A stretch of DNA of 64,000 bases from Moellerella sp963519845 (GTDB lineage: Bacteria > Pseudomonadota > Gammaproteobacteria > Enterobacterales > Enterobacteriaceae). Below the pieces are notes generated by a model. It made no database searches and was not told the DNA's origin. It saw only the letters and a program-made list of their open reading frames with translations. A program made the position numbers and the translations under genes. This document shows positions 1-8,246 of the stretch, in pieces. The DNA lies in assembly GCA_963519845.1 (NCBI GenBank), contig CAUQNX010000008.1, forward strand, positions 1-64,000, read 5' to 3'. Within the stretch, counting starts at the first letter, position 1. Every line of letters begins with the position of its first letter.

Positions 1-397
1 TACCTGAAAATCAGATTGTTTTTTAATTGAGAGCGACTTCCCAGAGTGATTTATCCCCTTAGGTTGAGCAATATTTTGCTGGGAAGATGCTCATAAAAAG
101 AATGATAATATTTAATTTAGTATAAGCATAATACGTATAATATCGCTGGTCTTTAATAAAATAGATCATGTGAATGGTCAATTATCTGAACTAAAAGTTC
201 TTATTTATTACTCTTTTTTATCAATATTAGTACAAATTTGTTTTAATTTAATTGCGAACTGAAGTGAAAATAATTATCAAATAGTTACTCACAATTAAAA
301 CCACTTATAAAATGTAAATAAACGTGTCGGGTTGATATTTGTCAACGTAGGGAGGGGGGGCGGTATTAGATAATATTTTTCTTTTTGAGTGAAAGCA
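1..397. other. Intergenic region upstream of the reductase operon
   Basis: No convincing coding sequence is visible on either strand. The first 300 bases are very AT-rich and the gene to the left lies outside the window. The functional part is the right end: an FNR-type site at 332-345, an unusual G-rich stretch (350-360) and a -10-like TAGATAAT at 367-374, which together look like the promoter of the operon starting at 398. Confidence 0.6.
332..345 (+). promoter_or_regulatory. FNR-type operator upstream of the DMSO-family reductase
   Basis: The sequence TTGATATTTGTCAA matches the FNR consensus TTGAT-N4-ATCAA with one mismatch. Its centre (338.5) lies 41.5 bases before a plausible start site near 380, which in turn follows a -10-like TAGATAAT at 367-374. 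That is the geometry of a class II FNR-activated promoter. It fits an operon for anaerobic respiration. The start site is inferred. Confidence 0.72.
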
Positions 398-2778
398 ATG
401 AACGATAAATCTAATAATATTATATCATCAGGGATAACTCGTCGGGGTTTTGTGAAAACCAGTAGCATCCTTGCTGCTGCATCACTAGTTCCAATTAATT
501 TTTCTAGTGCTGCAGAAAACCAAGAAATAGCTAAAAATCCAGCAAATTCAGATATAGAGCGCATTGTTCCAACCTGTAGTACTTTTGACTGCGGAGGAAA
601 ATGTGATATTCGTGCTCATGTTAAAGCAGGTGTGGTTACCCAGATCACTACACGGCCAGATGATGAATTAGATCCCGATATGCCGATTATGCGCGCTTGT
701 GTTCGTGGCCGTGGATATCGAAAATTTGTTTATCACCCTGATAGATTAAAATACCCAATGAAACGCGTGGGTAAACGTGGTGAAGGTAAATTTGAACGTA
801 TCTCATGGGATGAAGCGACAACCATAATCGCTGAAAAACTGAAAGAGATCACCGGTAAGTATGGCCCAGCATCACGCTATGTACACAATAATACTGCCGT
901 TACTGGTGGTGTGTTCTCAGGTGATAAAATGGCTCGCCGCTTACTGAGCTTAACAGGCGGGTATCTCGAGTATTATCATTCGGTGAGTTTGGGAAATACG
1001 GTAGCAGCGACGCCATATACCTATGGTGCTGCGGCGAGTGGAAGCAGTCTTGATACACTAAGCGAAACCCCACTCGTTATTTTATGGGGACACAATCCGA
1101 ACGAAACTATTTTTGGTCACACTAATCACTATTTTCAACAGATGAAACAGAATGGAACACGTTTTATCGTTGTTGACCCCCGTTATTCAGATACGGCATC
1201 TTCTCTTGCTGATCAATGGATACCTTTGCGTCCAGCCACGGACAACGCCCTGCTAGACGCTATGATGTATGTCATTATCAGTGAAAATTTGCACGATAAA
1301 GCCTTTATCGATAAATATACCTTAGGTTTTGATGAAAGTTCTATGCCTGAAGGTGTGCCAGAGAATGAATCTTTAGTGGCTTATCTGATGGGTGCAAAAG
1401 ATGGTATTAAGAAAACCCCTGAGTGGGCAGAGCCTATTACTCATGTCCCCGCTGAAACCATTCGTCAGCTTGCGCGAGAATATGCAACGACTAAACCTGC
1501 TGCGCTAATCCAAGGTTGGGGCCACAACGGCACAACTGTGGTGAACGTACAGCACGTGGCTCAACCTTACTAGCGACAATTACGGGTAATGTGGGTGTTA
1601 AAGGCGGCTGGGCTGCGGGTTATGGTGGTATTGGTAGTCGTAAATATACCGCTGGGCTTGAAATGCCCGATAATCCGGTAAAAGAAAAGATTTCTATTAT
1701 GAATTGGGTACAGGCGGCTGATGATGCGAGTAAGGTCACTGTTGAAGATGGGCTGAAAAATGCAACTCAGTTAAACAGCAATATTCGTATCTTATTTTCT
1801 TTAGCTGGGAATTATTTAACTAATCAGAATCCAGATATCAATCAAGCGGTTAAAGTTCTAGAAGATGAATCTAAAATCGAGTTTATCGTATCTAGTGATC
1901 TGTATCTAACACCTAGTGTGAAATATTCCGATATTGTATTACCTGAAACCAGTTTTATGGAGCGCTGGAATATCGGTGAAACCTGGGGGACGGGCAGCTA
2001 TCTTATATTATCGGAAAAACTGGTTGAGCCTCTATTCGAAAGCCGCTCTGACTATGATTGGTTAAGTGATGTTGCTGCAAAATTAGGAATAGAAAAAGAG
2101 TTTACCGAAGGGCGCAGTGAAAAAGAGTGGATAATGCATATTTGGGATCAGACGGTTAAAACTAAGCCGGAAGAAAATTTCCCAACATTCGATGAGTTAT
2201 TGATGAAGCGTCGCCATTTATTTAAAGATAAACCCCATATCGCTTTTGAAGATAATATTCGTGATCCGCAAAATAACCCATTTAAAACGCCATCTGGGAA
2301 AATAGAAATTTTCTCTCAGCGTCTTTATGATATGCATCACCCAGAAATTCCCGCTTTATCTCACTATGTTCCCGCTCATGAAGGGCCGGAAGATGAATTA
2401 GCGAAAAAATATCCTCTTCAATTAATTACTTGGAAAGGTAAAAACCGCGCTAACTCCACACAATATGCCAATCCCTGGTTACAAGAAGTTCAAACCCAAA
2501 AATTGTGGATCAATCCCATCGATGCTGAAAATAGAGGCATCGCACAGGGAGATGATGTCAGGATCCATAATGATCGCGGAATTTCTATCATTCCGGCAGA
2601 GATCACTCAACGCATAATGCCGGGTGTTGTTGCTATGCCTGCAGGTGCTTGGTGGGCGCCCGATAAAAATGGTATTGACCGTGGAGGTTGTGCTAACGTA
2701 CTGAGTTCTAACCGAATAACCGCATTGGCAAAAGGTAACTCTCATCAAACTATGCTTGTGGAGGTTGCTAAAGCATGA
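398..2778 (+). pseudogene. DMSO/selenate-family reductase catalytic subunit (DmsA/YnfE-like), frameshifted
   Basis: Molybdopterin oxidoreductase that would reduce an S- or N-oxide or selenate-type substrate in the periplasm. The N-terminal half (398-1573) has a Tat signal with the motif RRGFVK, a [4Fe-4S] cysteine cluster (CSTFDCGGKC, then RACVRGRG) and the usual YPMKRVG segment. The C-terminal half (from about 1522 to 2778) continues in another frame with TGNVGVKGG and the molybdopterin dinucleotide-binding domain. The frames join at GGTTGGGGCCACAA (1514-1527). Adding one G to the four-G run at 1518-1521 restores the family motif QGWGPQRH and a single protein of about 793 residues. The ATG at 398 is preferred over the GTG at 389 because it leads directly into the Tat peptide and follows a weak GAGTG. 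The gap may be a real mutation or a homopolymer sequencing error. The exact substrate is not decidable. Confidence 0.85.
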
Positions 2779-3395
2779 GCCAATTTATAGATTATGCCCC
2801 TGTTAGTGATCGTCAACTCGGATTTTACATTGACTCAGCAAGATGCTCAGGATGTAAAGCCTGTCAGGTTGCTTGTAAAGATAAAAACAATCTAGAAGTT
2901 GGCCGCCGTTTTCGCCGTATTTATGAAGTTAAAGGCGGTGGGTTTATTGCGACTGGACAAGGTGGCGTTACTAATAATGTTTTTGCCTATACCTTGTCGA
3001 TCTCTTGCAATCATTGCGATGATCCTGTTTGTACTGTGAATTGTCCTACAACAGCGATGCACAAACGTCCCGGAGATGGTATTGTGCGGGTCAATACCGA
3101 CAAGTGTGTCGGTTGCGGTTATTGTGCTTGGTCTTGTCCTTATGGCGCTCCTCAGCTAAATAAAGAAACAGGTCAAATGTCAAAATGCGACTTCTGTGTT
3201 GATCTGCTGGCTAAAGGGCAACAACCGATTTGCGTAGCGACTTGTCCATTAGGAGCGATCAAATTTGGTCCAATTGATGAGCTGCGTGCCAAATATGGTA
3301 ATATTAGCGAAGTCAAAGGGTTACCAGATAGAACAATTACCAATCCAAATCTCGTTATAAAACCACATCTGGGTGCTGAACAGGAGAGCAAATAA
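2775..3395 (+). CDS. DMSO-reductase-type iron-sulfur subunit (DmsB-like)
   Basis: Electron-transfer subunit of about 206 residues carrying four ferredoxin-type cysteine motifs: CSGCKACQVAC near residue 24, CNHCDDPVC near residue 78, CVGCGYCAWSCP near residue 112 and CDFCVDLL near residue 138. This is the pattern of DmsB and related subunits that pass electrons from the membrane quinol-oxidising subunit to the molybdoenzyme. The start ATG overlaps the stop of the catalytic gene (ATGA at 2775-2778), so the two are translationally coupled. It is intact although the upstream gene is frameshifted. Confidence 0.9.
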   Translation: MSQFIDYAPVSDRQLGFYIDSARCSGCKACQVACKDKNNLEVGRRFRRIYEVKGGGFIATGQGGVTNNVFAYTLSISCNHCDDPVCTVNCPTTAMHKRPGDGIVRVNTDKCVGCGYCAWSCPYGAPQLNKETGQMSKCDFCVDLLAKGQQPICVATCPLGAIKFGPIDELRAKYGNISEVKGLPDRTITNPNLVIKPHLGAEQESK

Positions 3396-3397
3396 TC

Positions 3398-4249
3398 ATG
3401 CAAGAATTACCGCTCGTTATTTTCACTCTGTTGATTCAGGGGTCTGTAGGAATAACTTTTTTCACTGCATACACTTTAATGTCCTCGGCAAATAGAGCCA
3501 GTCCATTAGATAAAAAGCGTTACGCGTTACCTTTGATGTTTATCGCAGCTATCGCCGGTGGCCTCGGCTTGATCGCATCGACAATGCACTTAGGTTATCC
3601 ACTGAATGCATTTTACTCGTTAACCCATTTCACGACCTCTTGGTTGAGCAGAGAAATTATTTTTGCCAGCTTATATTTGGCGGTTCTTGGGTTAGCAGTA
3701 TTACTTGCATTGATCAATAAACGTATCTCCAAACCTTTATTGCTACTTGCCGCATTACTGGGAGTGATTGATGTTTTCTGTATGAGCGCTATCTATACTC
3801 ATGCTTCAATCGCCACTTGGATGCACTTTAATACTTATGTCATGTTCTTCGGTACGCTAATTAGTATCGGCGCGGTGATCTGTATTTGGTCCCTTACGCT
3901 TTTGAGGCCAAAGACATCACCGATTGCAATTAAAGAAATGGTATCAGTTGCATTAAAATTACTGGTTGTGATGACGGTCATTCGCTTGTTCGATCAATCA
4001 TTCTATGAAAACTATTTAGATAGCGTAAGAGTGAGTGAAGTGATCACTTTCCCTTACCAGCCTTTGGTGGCTTATGAAGAGCTTACTCAATTCCGTTGGG
4101 TAGCATGGGGTTTACTGGCGCTGGGTCTGATTTCGTTAATCGTATCGGCGCGTGTTCAGCCAATCCATAAAGTCGGGTTGTTTCTAGGTGGTGTGCTGAT
4201 GATCGCGGCTGAAGTTCTATTACGCTTTAGTTTCTTCAGTATTCATTAA
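3398..4249 (+). CDS. DmsC-like membrane anchor subunit
   Basis: Hydrophobic protein of 283 residues with about eight predicted membrane segments, matching the DmsC family in length and profile. DmsC-type anchors oxidise menaquinol and hand electrons to the Fe-S subunit. It starts two bases after the Fe-S subunit's stop and its stop overlaps the next start (TAATG at 4247-4251), so it lies inside a tightly coupled operon. The DmsC family assignment rests on hydrophobic pattern, size and operon position rather than on one diagnostic motif. Confidence 0.85.
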   Translation: MQELPLVIFTLLIQGSVGITFFTAYTLMSSANRASPLDKKRYALPLMFIAAIAGGLGLIASTMHLGYPLNAFYSLTHFTTSWLSREIIFASLYLAVLGLAVLLALINKRISKPLLLLAALLGVIDVFCMSAIYTHASIATWMHFNTYVMFFGTLISIGAVICIWSLTLLRPKTSPIAIKEMVSVALKLLVVMTVIRLFDQSFYENYLDSVRVSEVITFPYQPLVAYEELTQFRWVAWGLLALGLISLIVSARVQPIHKVGLFLGGVLMIAAEVLLRFSFFSIH

Positions 4250-5133
4250 TGAATCTATTTGCCTTAGTATCTCGTTCAGTGCCTTCTGTGGCTGAACGAG
4301 CATGCGTACGTCATACAAGCCAGAATAGTCATTGTCTGGCTTGTATTTCTGCTTGTCCAACAGGGGCTATCTCGCTTAATACAGGCAAAATTAGTATTAA
4401 TGATGATGAGTGCATTGATTGTGGCCACTGCCTATTTGCTTGTCCCGTCGGAGAGGTGAATAACCGACAGCCACCGTTACGCCATTATCGTGATGATCGA
4501 TTAATCGCGCCTTTGAGCCTGATCCCAGCCAGTATCAATGAATTGTTAATCTGGCATGCCGAGTATCAAATCAGAGCCGTTGAGCTGGATATGGAGCTGC
4601 ACAGCTCATGGATGATGGCAGTCGCGGGTTTAAATATTCAATTGAAACAGTTAAATGAGCCCTTATGGGATATCTTTCCGATTAAGAGCAAGTCGGTCGA
4701 TATAATGCGTCGCCAATGGTTACAAATCAAAGACCAAGCCAGTCATAAAGGTAGAGTTTCACCGGGCGGGCGGGTGCGGAGAGAATATTTTCAGGCAGTC
4801 AGTGAATATCAGATAGCTTTAGATCCGGCGCTCTGTCTGTTATGTGGAGCCTGTGAACGAGTTTGTAGCGAGAAGGCAATTAAGTTAGATAATCAGTCTA
4901 TGAGATTAGAGCATGCTCTTTGTATCGGATGTCATAGCTGTGATGATGTTTGCCCGGTAAAAGCGATTAAAGTCCAACAGTATAAACCTTATAAGCAGAT
5001 GCAGACGACTATATTGGCGGTTAAAGAGACCCTATGTCGCAGCTGTCAGCGCCACTTTATTAATTGGTCCAATCAATTCGATACTCAATGTCCAATATGC
5101 CGTAAACAGGTGTTTAGGATGAGAGAAGCTTAG
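4249..5133 (+). CDS. Polyferredoxin-like 4Fe-4S protein of the reductase operon
   Basis: Predicted cytoplasmic protein of 294 residues. The N-terminal region has two cysteine motifs (HCLACISACP near residue 27 and CIDCGHCLFACP near residue 56). A middle region of about 120 residues lacks cysteines. Two further motifs follow (CLLCGACERVC near residue 197 and CIGCHSCDDVCP near residue 224), and a C-terminal CRSCQ...CPIC pair resembles a zinc ribbon. It is not a standard DmsABC component, and no TorD/DmsD-type chaperone is encoded beside it. Its start overlaps the anchor gene's stop, so it is co-translated. It could be an alternative electron donor or a maturation factor; the function is unknown. 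Confidence 0.8.
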   Translation: MNLFALVSRSVPSVAERACVRHTSQNSHCLACISACPTGAISLNTGKISINDDECIDCGHCLFACPVGEVNNRQPPLRHYRDDRLIAPLSLIPASINELLIWHAEYQIRAVELDMELHSSWMMAVAGLNIQLKQLNEPLWDIFPIKSKSVDIMRRQWLQIKDQASHKGRVSPGGRVRREYFQAVSEYQIALDPALCLLCGACERVCSEKAIKLDNQSMRLEHALCIGCHSCDDVCPVKAIKVQQYKPYKQMQTTILAVKETLCRSCQRHFINWSNQFDTQCPICRKQVFRMREA

Positions 5134-5151
5134 CGATAATAAATATAAAAT

Positions 5152-5196
5152 ATCACCCAAATAGCCTAGATACTAGCTAGATACTATCTGGATGAT
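5152..5196. terminator. Imperfect inverted repeat between convergent genes
   Basis: ATCACCCAAATAG (5152-5164) pairs imperfectly with CTATCTGGATGAT (5184-5196), with 11 of 13 positions complementary. The loop holds a direct repeat TAGATACTA (5167-5175 and 5178-5186). It sits between the ends of the polyferredoxin gene and the convergent GST gene, where a bidirectional terminator is expected, but there is no long T run. Confidence 0.45.
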
Positions 5197-5204
5197 AATA
5201 TTGA

Positions 5205-5810
5205 TTAGACTAAGTCATTTATTACCTTATTAAACTCACTATTTAATGCTAAATGTTGAATATACTTTTCAACGGGTTCAGTGGGTTCAATAATTTTAAA
5301 TTTGAGTAGGAATAAAACGAAATAACCGACATAGATATCCGCAGCCGTCATTTTACTTCCGCATAGATAAGGGGAGGCTGCTAAAATCCCTTGCATTAAG
5401 CCATTGAGCGCTCGGTCAAAGCTGCCAAATCCAGAGGCTTTTTGTTGTTCTTCATCGAGAGTTAAACCTAAATCGCGAATAGTGAAAGCGCCTTCAATTG
5501 GACCCGCAACAAAAAATAGCCAGCGATAATAAGCCGCTCTTTCAGGCGCATCTAATGCAGGGGCTAATCCTTTATCAATAAATTTATCTGCCAAATAAGC
5601 ACATATGGCTGCGGTTTCAGTGACAATAAGTTCGCCATCAACCAGGGCTGGTACTTTTGCCATTGGATTAATCGCCAGATATTCAGGCGTGCGCATCTCT
5701 GCACCATAAGCTAATTCTATGCGTTGGTAAGGTACATCTAAGATTTTTAATAGTAATTCTACGCTGTTACCACGTGACATTGCATTGGTATATAAAACTA
5801 ATTGGCTCAT
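5205..5810 (-). CDS. Glutathione S-transferase family protein
   Basis: Protein of 201 residues with a thioredoxin-fold N-terminal domain (about 1-80; the NPMAKVPALVDGE segment holds the conserved cis-Pro, followed by the glutathione-contacting TETAAIC) and an all-helical C-terminal domain. The N-terminal MSRGNS contains the candidate catalytic Ser/Arg region. The likely role is conjugation or glutathione-dependent detoxification in the cytoplasm; the substrate is unknown. It lies 45 bases downstream of the WYL regulator on the same strand, so the regulator may control it. Confidence 0.85.
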   Translation of the reverse strand: MSQLVLYTNAMSRGNSVELLLKILDVPYQRIELAYGAEMRTPEYLAINPMAKVPALVDGELIVTETAAICAYLADKFIDKGLAPALDAPERAAYYRWLFFVAGPIEGAFTIRDLGLTLDEEQQKASGFGSFDRALNGLMQGILAASPYLCGSKMTAADIYVGYFVLFLLKFKIIEPTEPVEKYIQHLALNSEFNKVINDLV

Positions 5811-5855
5811 GATGATCTCCTGCTATCGAATTTAGTAGGGACAATATAAACCAAT

Positions 5856-6560
5856 CTACTGACAACTTTTGTCAGTAGTGTTTTGTAGGACCTCTTTACG
5901 CCAACGTTGCAGTAAATAATCTTTCGGGTAGGGAAATGATTGTTCAAGAATATGCAAAGATGCAATACGATCTAAGCGGAAGTGACGGAAGTTTTGGCGT
6001 AGCTCACACCAAGCGGCCAACATTTGGACATCCCGCATATAACCAACTGCAATAGGCCAGATGGTGCGCTGACTTTCTCGACCCTGTTCATCGCGATAGT
6101 GAATTTTGGTTTTTTTCTCTGTACGCAAACTTAAACGCAGTTCTCGAGCGACATTATCATCAATATTTAAAAATTGGGAATTAAAGACAAATAGGGTGAT
6201 ATTATTTAATAAGATCTGTGACTTGGCAGGAATCACTGCGTTGATTTTATTCATTGCACGTAGCGCTGACATTTTTAGCTCTTCATCTGCATGGCTTTCA
6301 ATCCAGCGTAAACCCAGCATTAGAGCTTCTAACTCATTATCATCAAAAATAAGCGGTGGGAGCAATAAACCGCCTTTTAATTGATAGCCTATGCCTGCTT
6401 CACCGTCAATTTCAGCGCCTTGATTACGCAAAGATTCGATATCGCGATAAATAGAACGGACGCTAATCTGTAGTTTTTCCGCTAAATTTGCCGCTGTTAT
6501 TGGACAGCGGCTCTCTTTTAATATTTGTAATAGGGTTAATAATCTTTGCGTCCTTGTCAT
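5856..6560 (-). CDS. YafY-type HTH/WYL-domain transcriptional regulator
   Basis: Protein of 234 residues. Residues 1-60 form a DeoR-like helix-turn-helix (MTRTQRLLTLLQIL, then SVRSIYRDIESL), and residues about 135-215 form a WYL domain, a ligand-sensing module seen in YafY-type regulators. The C-terminus is rich in basic and aromatic residues. It is upstream of and co-directional with the GST gene, a frequent pairing that suggests local control. The ligand is unknown. Confidence 0.85.
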   Translation of the reverse strand: MTRTQRLLTLLQILKESRCPITAANLAEKLQISVRSIYRDIESLRNQGAEIDGEAGIGYQLKGGLLLPPLIFDDNELEALMLGLRWIESHADEELKMSALRAMNKINAVIPAKSQILLNNITLFVFNSQFLNIDDNVARELRLSLRTEKKTKIHYRDEQGRESQRTIWPIAVGYMRDVQMLAAWCELRQNFRHFRLDRIASLHILEQSFPYPKDYLLQRWRKEVLQNTTDKSCQ

Positions 6561-6621
6561 ATGAGTCTCTATATTTTTGGTCTTTTGGTTAGCTCAACTC
6601 AATGAGAAGTATTGATGACAA

Positions 6622-7194
6622 CTAATTTATATCGATGATAGAATTTTTTGGGTCGTTTTGCACTGCACAATTAAACCAATCCTGTAATTTGGCCTCTGTA
6701 TAGTGAGCAAAAATTAGTTTAAACCATTCGGTATACTTTTCTGGCTGACGGTTAATTTCATCATTTAATTTTGTGATATCAATCCATTGAATATCAGCAA
6801 CTTCATCGGGATTAGGGGTGATTTCACCCTCATATAGGCCAACATAAATATGATCATATTCATGCTCAATAAGATTGCCGTTGACGTTGGAGTGATAGAG
6901 AAACTCATCAACATGAGTGAGTGGCGTGCTCATATTAAGCTCCTCTTCTAATCTTCTATGCGCAGCATCGAGCGTAAGTTCATCAGGTTTAGGATGACTA
7001 CAGCAGCTGTTAGCCCATTGCCCAGCTGAATGGTATTTATGTAATGCCCTTTGCTGTATCAGTAATTTTCCTTGTCGATCAAACAAAAAAATTGAAAAAG
7101 CGCGATGAAGTCGACCTAATTTATGGGCTTGCATTTTCGGCATAGTGCCAATAGGTTGGTCGTTTTTATCGACTAAAATAAGCAAATCTTCCAT
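6622..7194 (-). CDS. idi: Isopentenyl-diphosphate delta-isomerase, type I
   Basis: Nudix-fold enzyme of 190 residues interconverting isopentenyl and dimethylallyl diphosphate. Visible signatures are the active-site Cys in NSCCSHP (about residue 63), the metal-binding region RRLEEELN, and the Glu in EHEYDHIYVG. The ATG at 7194 was chosen because GAGG lies six bases before it; an in-frame TTG at 7206 would overlap that ribosome-binding site. Many Enterobacterales lack this non-essential enzyme, since the MEP pathway makes both isomers. It stands alone here. Confidence 0.9.
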   Translation of the reverse strand: MEDLLILVDKNDQPIGTMPKMQAHKLGRLHRAFSIFLFDRQGKLLIQQRALHKYHSAGQWANSCCSHPKPDELTLDAAHRRLEEELNMSTPLTHVDEFLYHSNVNGNLIEHEYDHIYVGLYEGEITPNPDEVADIQWIDITKLNDEINRQPEKYTEWFKLIFAHYTEAKLQDWFNCAVQNDPKNSIIDIN

Positions 7195-7206
7195 TACAAC
7201 CCTCAA

Positions 7207-7580
7207 TACTGTTGAAATATTAATTATTATATAATTATCATTATATAGTTAATATTAGTAAGTTTTATAATATTCATCTACATAATACATGGCGCTTGGT
7301 ATTAAATAAAGGATAGGCATACATTTAAGCAAAATGGATAAAATGATAATACTTATTTTCTTGTTTTATTGTAAATAACTATATCTAACTGACTAATTTA
7401 ATCTAAGGTAGTTAGTTATCGTATTTTAGCTGAATATTATTCACTTTTATTTTTAATTAAATATATTTAAATTTTTATAAAGTTATCTCTGGTAATGATT
7501 TTATTTATCGAGATTATTCGTGCTTTTTTAATTATTTTTGTTGTTATAGCTTATTTTTAATTGGCTATTTTCTCTTTAGC
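7207..7580. other. AT-rich intergenic region between narL and idi
   Basis: This 370-base stretch contains the idi promoter region at its left end and the downstream side of narL at its right end. No coding sequence and no clear terminator hairpin with a T run is visible. AT-rich partial Fur-like matches near 7233-7247 are not better than expected in such a sequence. Confidence 0.5.
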
Positions 7581-8246
7581 TTAAGCTTGTTTTTGCTGTA
7601 AAACCCAAACGGCTGCTTCAACTCGTGATTTTAGGTTTAATTTTTTTAATAGATGTTTTACATGAACTTTTACCGTGCTTTCAGTAATATCCAGTTTACG
7701 GGCAATCATTTTATTTGTCAGCCCTTGTGCGATAAGGTCCAGTATGTCACGTTCTCGAGGTGTTAGTGACATAAGATTATCATCGCTGTGAGGGCGGTTC
7801 TCTCTTAAGGAGATCGCCAGCGTCGCAGTGAGAGCCGGGCTCACCACCATTTTACCCGCCGCTGCTTGTTTAAGCGCTTCAAGTAACTCTTCGGGTTCCA
7901 TATCTTTCAATAAATAACCATCTGCGCCTCGTTTCAGAGCCGTGACCAGATCATCGCTATAATTTGACACAGTAAATATAATAATTCGACCCGATAGCTC
8001 ACCTCTTCTCAGTTCATCTAAGGTTTCAAGGCCATTCATGCCGGGCATATTGAGGTCCAGCAAGATAAGATCAGGATCTAATTCTGCTGCTAGCTTGATA
8101 CCCTGCATACCATCACTCGCCTCGCCAATAACTTTGAGTGATGGATCTAAGCTAATAAGCTGCTTAACCCCATTTCTTAACATCGGATGGTCATCAATAA
8201 GTAAGATGGTGGATTGTTCAATATTATTGATTGGCTGGTTTATCAT
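7581..8246 (-). CDS. narL: Nitrate/nitrite response regulator NarL
   Basis: Response regulator of 221 residues with a receiver domain (acidic pocket DD near 18-19, phosphoacceptor Asp64 in LLDLNMPG, Lys in LLKDMEP) and a LuxR/FixJ-type helix-turn-helix (LTPRERDIL, then ITESTVKVHVKH) that matches NarL closely. Its start overlaps the narX stop, so the pair is co-translated. It would activate narK and narGHJI in nitrate and repress alternative anaerobic respiration genes, possibly including the reductase operon at 0.4-5.1 kb. Confidence 0.95.
   Translation of the reverse strand: MINQPINNIEQSTILLIDDHPMLRNGVKQLISLDPSLKVIGEASDGMQGIKLAAELDPDLILLDLNMPGMNGLETLDELRRGELSGRIIIFTVSNYSDDLVTALKRGADGYLLKDMEPEELLEALKQAAAGKMVVSPALTATLAISLRENRPHSDDNLMSLTPRERDILDLIAQGLTNKMIARKLDITESTVKVHVKHLLKKLNLKSRVEAAVWVLQQKQA

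Noticed and set aside
1514..1530. Programmed ribosomal frameshift in the reductase gene
   Set aside because: There is a short G run but no canonical slippery heptamer with a nearby pseudoknot or internal Shine-Dalgarno, and the family does not use frameshifting. A deletion or sequencing error is simpler.
7233..7247. Fur-like match in the idi upstream region
   Set aside because: Only about 10 of 14 core positions match, in nearly pure AT sequence, so it is expected by chance.
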